A stretch of DNA of 64,000 bases from assembly GCA_017428525.1 (NCBI GenBank), contig JAFRQQ010000037.1, positions 1 through 64,000 on the forward strand, read 5' to 3'. This stretch comes from Clostridia bacterium. GTDB taxonomy: Bacteria > Bacillota > Clostridia > Oscillospirales > Acutalibacteraceae. Below the pieces are notes generated by a model, which was not told the DNA's origin, searched no databases, and worked only from the letters and a program-made list of their open reading frames with translations. Both the position numbers and the translations under genes were made by a program. The number at the start of each line of letters is the position of its first letter. The first letter of the stretch is position 1. Positions 18,571-25,375 of this stretch are shown here, piece by piece.

Positions 18571-19389
18571 TCAAAGCGCGTTGCTGCGCTGCTGATCGAC
18601 AATGATCGGGCCGTCGTCGCCCGGGCCGATGGTTTTGGCCAGCATCTGCACGGGCTGAATCGATTCGATGCCGGAGAAGACCGGCACATTTGTGAAGACG
18701 GCGCGTACAAACTGCGGATGCTCCACAAAGACCGTGTAGGTGGCGTAGGGCAGCACACGGGTTTCGCTCGGCTGCATGGAGAGCGCCTTGGGCGGTGCGG
18801 GCAGCCGCACGGGAACACAGGCGCCGCTGATATTGGTCAGGCCGTCAAAGACAGTGATGTTGCCGCTGTCGAGCGGCAGGAAGATCATCACGCGCGCGTT
18901 CTCGATCGCGTAGGCGCGGTCGGAGGCGAAGGCCTCGACGCGCAGGGTGCCGGTTTCCGTGTTCAGGTCAAGAAATCCATAAAGCTCGCTGCATTTTTTG
19001 CGGTCGGCGTCCGATGCGTCCGGATCCTGCTCGATCTTGCTGCAGATGCCGCGCAGCAGGGCGGGAATATCTGCCGTGCCGCTGGTCAGATCGAGCGTTT
19101 CCTCTCCCAGTCCGACCGGCGTGGCGGCGGCTTCCACGGCCGGCGGCGTCTCTGCCGGCGGGTCCTCTGCGGGCGGGTCCTCCGGCGCGTCCGTTGCAGG
19201 GGACTCCTCTGCGCAGCAGGAGGCCGGCAGCGGGTCCGTCCGGTCCCGTTCGTAGCCCTCGCCCTCCAGCGCGCGCTGCTGCTGCTGTTCGCGGGCGTCA
19301 TAAGCGGTGTCCAGACTGTTGCGGCGGCTGAATTCCAGCAGTTCCTGTTTGTATTGATCCATGAGCTTTTCGATCTGAGCTCTGTTCAA
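18571..19389 (-). CDS. N-terminal-domain partner of the SleC-like protein (carboxypeptidase-regulatory-like fold)
   Basis: A 272-residue protein beginning at a TTG codon with AAGGAGGG 6 bp upstream. An acidic, Pro/Ala-rich low-complexity stretch separates a short helical N-terminus (RAQIEKLMDQYKQELLEF) from a C-terminal beta domain (ENARVMIFLP... TNISGACVPVRLPAPP... NVPVFSGIESIQPVQML). That domain resembles the transthyretin/carboxypeptidase-regulatory-like domain that I recall at the N-terminus of clostridial SleC-type proteins. Here it is a separate gene directly upstream of the SpoIID/PG-binding part, so the two probably work together. A longer in-frame extension (up to 19518) contains the preceding gene's terminator and is rejected. 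The domain call is moderate. Confidence 0.65.
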   Translation of the reverse strand: MNRAQIEKLMDQYKQELLEFSRRNSLDTAYDAREQQQQRALEGEGYERDRTDPLPASCCAEESPATDAPEDPPAEDPPAETPPAVEAAATPVGLGEETLDLTSGTADIPALLRGICSKIEQDPDASDADRKKCSELYGFLDLNTETGTLRVEAFASDRAYAIENARVMIFLPLDSGNITVFDGLTNISGACVPVRLPAPPKALSMQPSETRVLPYATYTVFVEHPQFVRAVFTNVPVFSGIESIQPVQMLAKTIGPGDDGPIIVDQQRSNAL

Positions 19390-19471
19390 TCCGATCCCTC
19401 CTTGATGGTTTCTATTCCCAATATATCGCGCCGCGGCGAAAATGTGACGCGATCCGGACCGGACAAAAAAG

Positions 19472-19511
19472 AAAAAGCGCCGGCGGCGTCCCAACGGACC
19501 CGGCCGGCGCT
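19472..19511 (-). terminator. Terminator of the zinc-ribbon membrane protein gene
   Basis: A stem pairing AGCGCCGGC (19476-19484) with GCCGGCGCT (19503-19511) is followed on the minus strand by a T-rich run. Confidence 0.85.
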
Positions 19512-19528
19512 GCTGCACACGGGAGAGG

Positions 19529-20155
19529 TTATTTAAGAATACGCAGGGAACCGATCAGCGGCAGCTCCTTTGCCTGCCCCTGCACGGCGTTGACGATGCC
19601 GATGACGGAAAAGACGACAACTGCCAGTGAGAGCAGAGAGAACAGGAAGCCGAGCTGCAGATCGAGCGAGCCGACAAGGATGCCGCGCAGCACGACGATG
19701 CCCAGCCATGCGAGCGCGAGGATCAGGCCCTGATTGCAGTGGAAACGCGTAAAGGGCGAATCCCGCCGCGCAAACAGCGGAATCAGAATCAGCCAGCCGA
19801 TATAGGCCAGCACCGCCATGATGCGGTTATTCTGAACATCCTGCAGATCATAGCCCTCCGCCGTCGGCGGGGTCTGCTGCTGGTTGTTGAAGGTCTGCTG
19901 CGGCACCGGCGAATAGCTCGGCTGCTGCGGGGGCGGAGGCGTCTGCTGCTCGGTCGGCGGCGTCTGATAAGCGCCGGAAACCGGCGGATAGGTCGCCTGA
20001 GGCGGCGCCTGCGTTTCATCAGGCTGCGCCGGTGCGGCAGGCTGTGCGGGCTGCGTCGGCGTTGCTGCCGGTGCGGCAGCGAGTTTTGCGCCGCAGATAA
20101 CGCAGAATTTGGCGTTCGGCTCGAGCTGTGAGCCGCAGATGGTGCAATATGCCAT
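19529..20155 (-). CDS. Zinc-ribbon protein with Pro/Gln-rich linker and DUF4870-like membrane domain
   Basis: The 208 residues start with a double-CxxC zinc ribbon (CTICG and CVICG within the first 22 residues). A linker of about 90 residues rich in Pro, Gln, Ala and Thr follows. The membrane domain has three hydrophobic segments and the motif DVQNNRIMAVLAYIGWLILIP plus FTRFHCNQGL, typical of DUF4870/Tic20-like small membrane proteins. Zinc ribbons joined to membrane domains are common in Firmicutes, and their role is unknown. It is followed by a terminator. The upstream membrane protein gene is 27 bp away and may be cotranscribed. Confidence 0.75.
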   Translation of the reverse strand: MAYCTICGSQLEPNAKFCVICGAKLAAAPAATPTQPAQPAAPAQPDETQAPPQATYPPVSGAYQTPPTEQQTPPPPQQPSYSPVPQQTFNNQQQTPPTAEGYDLQDVQNNRIMAVLAYIGWLILIPLFARRDSPFTRFHCNQGLILALAWLGIVVLRGILVGSLDLQLGFLFSLLSLAVVVFSVIGIVNAVQGQAKELPLIGSLRILK

Positions 20156-20182
20156 AATGATACCTCCTGAATAGAATTCGGA

Positions 20183-20905
20183 TTATTTCTCATGCCGGCG
20201 GGCGGCGGCACAGGCGCGGCGCTCCATCCAAAGCCGCAGGGCAATGGCGGCCAGCAGCGCGCCGAGCAGGCCTGCCAGCAGGTCAGACATGGTGTCATAG
20301 AGCGGATAACGCAGCGGATCGGTCGGGAAACGCTCAATCAGCGGCCCCTCCGGCGTTCCGCTCCAGTTCTGCGTGCAGTCGTTTGCAAACCAGTCAAACA
20401 GGAATTCGTAGCATTCCCAGGCGAGCGAGGTGAAGCACGACAGGCCGAAGCCGACGGCGGATGCGGTCAGCGGTGAAAGCCGTTCCCGGCCGTTGGCAGC
20501 CGCATGGATCAGATCAACGCCGACAACGACGCAGAGTACGCCGGCAAGCAGATGGACAAAGGTATCGAACCACCACCAGCGCCCGTAGACATTGAGATGG
20601 TTCCCGATGATGCAGGTGGTCACCGCCATTAGGCAGGCGATGGTCTGCTCGCGGAAGGGGAGACGGGCGAAGGTGAAATACCGCCGCGGCAGCAGATGCA
20701 GGGTCGGCAGCACAAAGAGCAGCCCCGTGTTGGCGAGCATCTGCAGTTTAAAGTGGCCGTCGGTTTCTTCGCCGCGGAGCACCTGCACGGTAACGGCGAT
20801 CATCGCCAGTCGGCAGAGCCACCAGAACAGATAGACGGGCAGCGGGATTTCCCGCCGCAGCGCGGTCAGTTCCGTGCGGAGCTTGCGTTGGATTCTAAGC
20901 TTCAT
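20183..20905 (-). CDS. Polytopic membrane protein (YjdF / DUF2238-like)
   Basis: A 240-residue protein with about six hydrophobic segments. The motifs FDTFVHLLAG in the middle and YDTMSDLLAGLLGA near the end, with a conserved acidic residue in a helix (SLAWECYEFLFDW), resemble the YjdF/DUF2238 group of membrane proteins of unknown function. It starts MKLRIQRKLR with a weak ribosome binding site (AAAGGATCG, spaced rather far). It probably shares a transcript with the zinc-ribbon protein downstream. Confidence 0.6.
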   Translation of the reverse strand: MKLRIQRKLRTELTALRREIPLPVYLFWWLCRLAMIAVTVQVLRGEETDGHFKLQMLANTGLLFVLPTLHLLPRRYFTFARLPFREQTIACLMAVTTCIIGNHLNVYGRWWWFDTFVHLLAGVLCVVVGVDLIHAAANGRERLSPLTASAVGFGLSCFTSLAWECYEFLFDWFANDCTQNWSGTPEGPLIERFPTDPLRYPLYDTMSDLLAGLLGALLAAIALRLWMERRACAAARRHEK

Positions 20906-21010
20906 AGACCAGGTTGCGATCCTTTCAAGGTTCTGCGTTGATCATATCACACAGTTTATGCAAAGTGCATACGAAAAAGTTACAGAATTATGAAGCTGTG
21001 GAAAAACAGG

Positions 21011-21042
21011 AAAAAGCGGCTCTGCCGGAAAAACAGAGCCGC
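21011..21042 (-). terminator. Terminator of the Val T-box / VOR operon
   Basis: A perfect 9-bp stem (GCGGCTCTG at 21016-21024 with CAGAGCCGC at 21034-21042) is followed by TTTTT on the minus strand, 6 bp beyond the gamma-subunit stop. Confidence 0.9.
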
Positions 21043-21048
21043 AATCCG

Positions 21049-21582
21049 TTATGCAAACTGATAGCCGCAGTTGATGGCGTTCAGGTTCGCGTCAAAGAGG
21101 TTCGCGCGGCGGGCGGAAACGACCTTGTGGAGCGCGTCCTCGAGATGCTCGTAGGAAATCGCGTCACACTCACGGATCAGCTTGCCCGTGATGATCATAT
21201 TCGCCAGCGTCGGCGTGCCGAGCTCGCCGGCCAGGCGCGTCGCGGGGATATAAAAGACCTTGACGTCGTCGCGCTTGACCTTGCGCTCGATCAGCGTGGA
21301 ATCCACGAGGATCATGCCGCCGGGCACGACCGCGTCTTCATACTTATCCAGCGAGGGCAGGTTCATGGCCACAAGCACATCCGGCTCGGAGACGATCGGG
21401 GAGCCGACCGGCTCGTCGCTGATGATGACGCTGCAGTTCGCCGTGCCGCCGCGCATTTCGGGGCCGTAGGAGGGCAGCCAGCTGAGCTGCTTTTCTTCCA
21501 TCAGGCCCTTGTAGGCGAGAAACTTGCCGGCGAAAAGGATGCCCTGACCGCCAAAGCCCGCAAACAGAATCTGAGTTGTCAT
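21049..21582 (-). CDS. 2-oxoacid:ferredoxin oxidoreductase, gamma subunit (VOR/KOR type)
   Basis: The 177-residue gamma subunit of the four-subunit 2-oxoacid:ferredoxin oxidoreductase. It shows the N-terminal [17 protein letters not shown] motif and the segment [19 protein letters not shown] typical of POR/KOR gamma subunits. It is the last gene of the run and overlaps the beta gene by 4 bp (ATGA). The complex interconverts 2-oxoacid plus CoA with acyl-CoA, CO2 and reduced ferredoxin. The neighbouring ilvE, the acyl-CoA synthetase and the Val T-box favour branched-chain substrates (VOR) over 2-oxoglutarate (KOR), but specificity is an inference. Confidence 0.92.
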   Translation of the reverse strand: MTTQILFAGFGGQGILFAGKFLAYKGLMEEKQLSWLPSYGPEMRGGTANCSVIISDEPVGSPIVSEPDVLVAMNLPSLDKYEDAVVPGGMILVDSTLIERKVKRDDVKVFYIPATRLAGELGTPTLANMIITGKLIRECDAISYEHLEDALHKVVSARRANLFDANLNAINCGYQFA

Positions 21583-22337
21583 TCGGCAGCCGCCTCCTTT
21601 GCACTCTTGTCTTTATAAACGCCGAGCGGATAGTAGGGGATCATCTTCTCGTCGATCCAGGCCAGCGCCTGATCGGGCGTCATGCCCCAGTTCGTCGGGC
21701 AGGAGGAAACGACCTCCACGAGCGAGAAGCCCTTGCCCTCGACCTGATTGCGGAACGCCTTTTCGATCGTCTTTTTCGCGTTGCGCACGTTCTTGACGTT
21801 GTTGACTGCCACGCGGGCGATGAATTCCGGACCGTCGAGCGCTGCGAGCAGCTCGCTGATTTTGACGGGATAGCCCGCCGTTGCCACGTCGCGGCCGTAG
21901 GGCGAGGTCTGCGTGACCTGCCCGGGCAGGGAGGTGGGCGCCATCTGACCGCCGGTCATGCCGTAAATGGCGTTGTTGACGAAAATGACGGTGATATTCT
22001 CATTGCGGGTCGCAGCGTGCACGGTCTCCGCCATGCCGATGGAGGCCAGGTCGCCGTCGCCCTGATAGGTGAAGATGATGTTTTCCGGCATCGAACGCTT
22101 CAGACCGGTTGCCACAGCCGGTGCGCGCCCGTGCGCCGCCTCCACCATGTCGCAGGCAAAGTAGTTATAAGCCATGACTGCGCAGCCGACCGGCGCCACG
22201 CCGACGGTGCGGCCCTCAATGCCGAGGGTGTCGATCGCTTCCGCGACCAGACGGTGAATGATGCCGTGGGTGCAGCCGGGGCAATAATGCAGTTCTGCAT
22301 CCGTCAGGCTTTTCGGTTTTTCAAAAACGACGGCCAT
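21579..22337 (-). CDS. 2-oxoacid:ferredoxin oxidoreductase, beta (thiamine diphosphate) subunit
   Basis: The 252-residue catalytic TPP-binding subunit. It has the CPGCTHG motif near residue 19 and the TPP signature beginning GDGD and continuing to the FVNNAIYGMTGGQ segment. Members of this family bind TPP-Mg, and in some an additional cluster is held by other subunits. It starts one nucleotide inside the alpha-subunit stop (TGATG) and ends in a 4-bp overlap with the gamma gene, which suggests tight stoichiometric coupling. It belongs to the operon headed by the Val T-box. Confidence 0.94.
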   Translation of the reverse strand: MAVVFEKPKSLTDAELHYCPGCTHGIIHRLVAEAIDTLGIEGRTVGVAPVGCAVMAYNYFACDMVEAAHGRAPAVATGLKRSMPENIIFTYQGDGDLASIGMAETVHAATRNENITVIFVNNAIYGMTGGQMAPTSLPGQVTQTSPYGRDVATAGYPVKISELLAALDGPEFIARVAVNNVKNVRNAKKTIEKAFRNQVEGKGFSLVEVVSSCPTNWGMTPDQALAWIDEKMIPYYPLGVYKDKSAKEAAAE

Positions 22338-23398
22338 CAGTCATTGCCTCCTTTCAGTGCTTCGACCGCGGCAATGATCTGCGCGGGGTCGGGAATCATG
22401 CCGCCGGCGCGGTTGCAGAGCACAACGGGCTTCTCGCAATTCTGCGCCAGACGGATATCGTCGATCATCTGCCCCATGGAAAGCTCCACGGAAACAAAGG
22501 CCTTCACATGCTTCGCGGCAGCCGCGATCGGCGCCTTCGGGAAGGGCCAGACGGTGATCGGACGGATCAGACCGGCCTTGACGCCCTTTGCGCGCAGGGC
22601 CACCACCGCGTTTTTGGAAACGCGGGCGGCGATGCCGAAGGCCACCAGGCAGTATTCCGCATCGTCCATCATGTAGCTTTCGTAGCGGACTTCCTCTTTT
22701 TCAATCTGCGCATAGCGCTCGTAACGCTCGAAGTTCGTGCGCTCAAGCTCCTCGGGCACAAGATAAAGAGAATTGATGATGTTGTGCTTGCGCTGCATCT
22801 GCGTGCCGGTCACGGCCCAGGGCTTGTCGATGACGTTGACGTGCTCCTCGGGCAGGATCACGGGCTCCATCATCTGACCCATCGTGCCGTCGGCAAGCAG
22901 CATGGAGGGCATGCGGTATTTGTCGGCCAGATCGAAGGCCAGGCTCGTCAGATCGGCCATTTCCTGCACGGAAGCAGGGGTGAGCACGATCAGGTGATAG
23001 TCGCCGTGACCGCCGCCCTTGGTCGCCTGATAATAATCGGACTGCGAGGGCTGAATGCCGCCCAGACCCGGGCCGCCGCGCTGCACGTTGACGATCAGCG
23101 CAGGCAGGTCGGCGCCGGCGATGTAGGAAATGCCTTCCTGCTTGAGGGAAACGCCCGGCGAGGAGGAGGAGGTCATCACGCGCTTGCCCGTGGAGGCAAC
23201 GCCGTAGACCATGTTGATCGCGGCAACTTCACTTTCCGCCTGCAGGAAGACGCCGTCGATTTTCGGCATCCGCTTGGCCATGTAGGCGGCGAGCTCGGTC
23301 TGCGGGGTGATCGGGTAGCCGAAATAGTGGCGGCAGCCCGCGCGAATGGCAGCCTCGGCGATTGCCTCGTTGCCCTTCATCAATACTTTTTCTGCCAT
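22337..23398 (-). CDS. vorB: 2-oxoacid:ferredoxin oxidoreductase, alpha subunit (VorB type)
   Basis: A 353-residue alpha subunit beginning MAEKVLMKGNEAIAEAA. It carries the family signatures GYPITPQTE and SSSSPGVSLKQEG, and the stretch QRGGPGLGG. Clostridial proteins of this length and start are usually annotated as 3-methyl-2-oxobutanoate dehydrogenase subunit VorB. The start at 23398 has GAGGTG 6-7 bp upstream; a TTG three codons earlier is less likely. Gene order is ferredoxin-alpha-beta-gamma with minimal gaps. Confidence 0.92.
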   Translation of the reverse strand: MAEKVLMKGNEAIAEAAIRAGCRHYFGYPITPQTELAAYMAKRMPKIDGVFLQAESEVAAINMVYGVASTGKRVMTSSSSPGVSLKQEGISYIAGADLPALIVNVQRGGPGLGGIQPSQSDYYQATKGGGHGDYHLIVLTPASVQEMADLTSLAFDLADKYRMPSMLLADGTMGQMMEPVILPEEHVNVIDKPWAVTGTQMQRKHNIINSLYLVPEELERTNFERYERYAQIEKEEVRYESYMMDDAEYCLVAFGIAARVSKNAVVALRAKGVKAGLIRPITVWPFPKAPIAAAAKHVKAFVSVELSMGQMIDDIRLAQNCEKPVVLCNRAGGMIPDPAQIIAAVEALKGGND

Positions 23399-23408
23399 CT
23401 TCAACACC

Positions 23409-23615
23409 TCACTTTTCCACCGTGATCACGCAGTCCGGGCACATCGTTGCGCAGAACGCACAGCCGATGCACTGGCTCTGATCCGTCATTTCCGCAGGGG
23501 AATGCCCCTTGCGGTTGATCTTATCCTTTGCGATGATCAGGATATGCTTCGGGCAGGCGGAAACGCAAAGTCCGCAGCCCTTGCAGATATCCGTGCGAAA
23601 GGTTACCTTAGGCAT
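23409..23615 (-). CDS. 2-oxoacid:ferredoxin oxidoreductase, delta (2x[4Fe-4S] ferredoxin) subunit
   Basis: A 68-residue ferredoxin-like subunit with two complete cluster motifs (CKGCGLCVSACP and CIGCAFCATMCP) that pass electrons between the TPP site and free ferredoxin. The ATG at 23615 is preferred because CAGGAG lies 9 bp upstream. It is the first of the four oxidoreductase genes and lies 15 bp downstream of the P-loop ATPase gene. Confidence 0.94.
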   Translation of the reverse strand: MPKVTFRTDICKGCGLCVSACPKHILIIAKDKINRKGHSPAEMTDQSQCIGCAFCATMCPDCVITVEK

Positions 23616-23630
23616 ACACAAAGTCTCCTG

Positions 23631-24275
23631 TCAATAGTATTTCTTCTGCAGCGTCAGCGGCAGCATCCCCGGCGCGGCGATCTCGGCGCGCGCGGCGGTA
23701 AAAACAACCGGCAGACCGGCAAGCCCGGCGAGGGCTTCCGCTTCGGACGCGGTGGCCGTGACGTCTGCAAGCGTGGTTTCTTCTCCGAGGTTGGAGTTGT
23801 TGACGATTCCAGTGAAGGTCAGACCGCAGGCGGCCTCGATTTCCCGCAGCACGGTCAGCGCGTCTTCTGCTGTCTGCGTGAGCGGGCGGTAGAAATTGAC
23901 CACATAAAGCATGTCAAAATCGTTTTCCTCCAGAATCGCCGGCACATAGCGGCCCAGGGCATAGGCGCCGCGGTCGTCGCCCCCGATATCCAGCACCGCC
24001 CGGCGCTGCCGGTTCTGCACGAGCGAATACGCCTCGCTCGGCAGGGCGGGCAGGTCAACGCTGCTGTTGGCAAAGGGCAGGCTGATCACTTCGATCCCTG
24101 CCGCCCGCAGCTGCGCCTCACTGTCCTTGGTGCGAAAATAGGGGTTGACGATATCCAGATCCGCGATCGCAACGTCGAATCCCTGCGCTTTCAGCGCAAA
24201 GGCCGCGTTGACCGCGAGATTCGTTTTGCCGCTGCCGTAGTGGCCGCAAAAGAGGGTAATGCGGCGGTTCAGCAT
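23631..24275 (-). CDS. SIMIBI-class P-loop ATPase of unknown role, in the VOR operon
   Basis: A 214-residue protein with the Walker A motif GHYGSGKTN near the N-terminus and a MinD/ParA-like continuation (VAIADLDIVNPYFRTKD, a deviant Walker A' / switch region, then DIGGDDRGAYALGRY). No partner domain is fused to it. It starts inside the end of ilvE (7-bp overlap) and is followed 15 bp later by the ferredoxin subunit, so it is transcribed with them. A role in assembling or loading the oxidoreductase (for example its Fe-S clusters) is possible but not shown by the sequence. Confidence 0.75.
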   Translation of the reverse strand: MLNRRITLFCGHYGSGKTNLAVNAAFALKAQGFDVAIADLDIVNPYFRTKDSEAQLRAAGIEVISLPFANSSVDLPALPSEAYSLVQNRQRRAVLDIGGDDRGAYALGRYVPAILEENDFDMLYVVNFYRPLTQTAEDALTVLREIEAACGLTFTGIVNNSNLGEETTLADVTATASEAEALAGLAGLPVVFTAARAEIAAPGMLPLTLQKKYY

Positions 24276-25342
24276 ACCTTATGGCACCAGCCGCGCGTAT
24301 CCTCGATCTTGCCCCACTGGATGCCGGTCAGCTCGTCATAGAGCGCCTGCGTCACAGCGCCGATCTTGCCGCCGTTGACGGTGTATTCCTTGCCCTTGTA
24401 GCTCAGCCAGCCGATCGGGGAAACGACCGCAGCCGTGCCGGTGCCCCAGGCTTCCTCGAGTGTGCCGTTCTCCGCCGCTTCAAACAGCTCGTCCACGGAG
24501 ATCAGACGCTCGCTGACGGGATAGCCCTGCTCCTTGAGCAGCTCCACGCAGGATTTGCGGGTGATGCCGGGCAGCACGGAGCCGGTCAGCTTCGGGGTGA
24601 CGATCTCGCCGGCGATCTTGAACATGACGTTCATCGAGCCGACTTCTTCGATATATTTGCGCTCCACGCCGTCCAGCCAGAGCACCTGGGTGAAGCCCTT
24701 CTGCTCGGCCTTTTCGCCGGCACGCAGGCTGGCCGCATAGTTGCCGCCGCACTTGGCATAGCCGGTGCCGCCGCGCACGGCGCGCACGTCGTCGGATTCG
24801 ATTGCGATCTTGACGGGATTGATGCCCTCGGCATAGTAAGCGCCGACCGGGGAGCAGATCAGAGCGAAGGTCGCGTGATGCACCGCGTGCACGCCCAGGC
24901 TCTCGTCATTGCCGTAAAGGAAGGGGCGCAGATAGAGGGAGGTGCCCTCCTGATGGGGGATCCAGTCCTTTTCCAGCTCCACAAGCGTGTCAAAAATCTT
25001 CAGGCAGAAGTCCTCGTCGATCTGCGGCAGGCACAGACGCTCCGCGCTGTTGTTCAGGCGGCGGATATTCTCCATCGGGCGGAACATTTTGATGTCGCCG
25101 TTCAGGGTGCGATAGGCCTTCAGACCCTCAAAGATCTCCGCGCCGTAATGCAGCACGGTGGAGGCGGGATGGATGGGGATCGGGCCGAAGGGGACGATGC
25201 GGGCGTTGGCCCAGCCCGTCTCGGGCGCATAATCCATGAGGAACATGTGGTCGGTGAAGATCTTGCCGAAGCCGAGCTTGCTCTCATCCGTCGGCTTTGC
25301 CTTCGGGGTCGTCGTCTTGGTGATTTGAATGTTCAGTTCCAT
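24269..25342 (-). CDS. ilvE: Branched-chain amino acid aminotransferase
   Basis: A 357-residue class IV PLP enzyme of the longer (type II, eukaryote-like) BCAT group. The PLP-lysine segment GTGYAKCGGNYAAS, the region EVGSMNVMFK and the segment LPGITRKSC are all present. It transfers the amino group between glutamate and 2-oxoisovalerate, 3-methyl-2-oxopentanoate or 4-methyl-2-oxopentanoate, giving Val, Ile or Leu. It lies 33 bp after the HTH-cupin acyl-CoA synthetase gene and overlaps the ATPase gene by 7 bp. Control by the Val T-box marks it as a biosynthetic enzyme here. Confidence 0.95.
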   Translation of the reverse strand: MELNIQITKTTTPKAKPTDESKLGFGKIFTDHMFLMDYAPETGWANARIVPFGPIPIHPASTVLHYGAEIFEGLKAYRTLNGDIKMFRPMENIRRLNNSAERLCLPQIDEDFCLKIFDTLVELEKDWIPHQEGTSLYLRPFLYGNDESLGVHAVHHATFALICSPVGAYYAEGINPVKIAIESDDVRAVRGGTGYAKCGGNYAASLRAGEKAEQKGFTQVLWLDGVERKYIEEVGSMNVMFKIAGEIVTPKLTGSVLPGITRKSCVELLKEQGYPVSERLISVDELFEAAENGTLEEAWGTGTAAVVSPIGWLSYKGKEYTVNGGKIGAVTQALYDELTGIQWGKIEDTRGWCHKVC

Positions 25343-25375
25343 ATTGACATCTCCTTTGAAAGATTGATATGCAAA

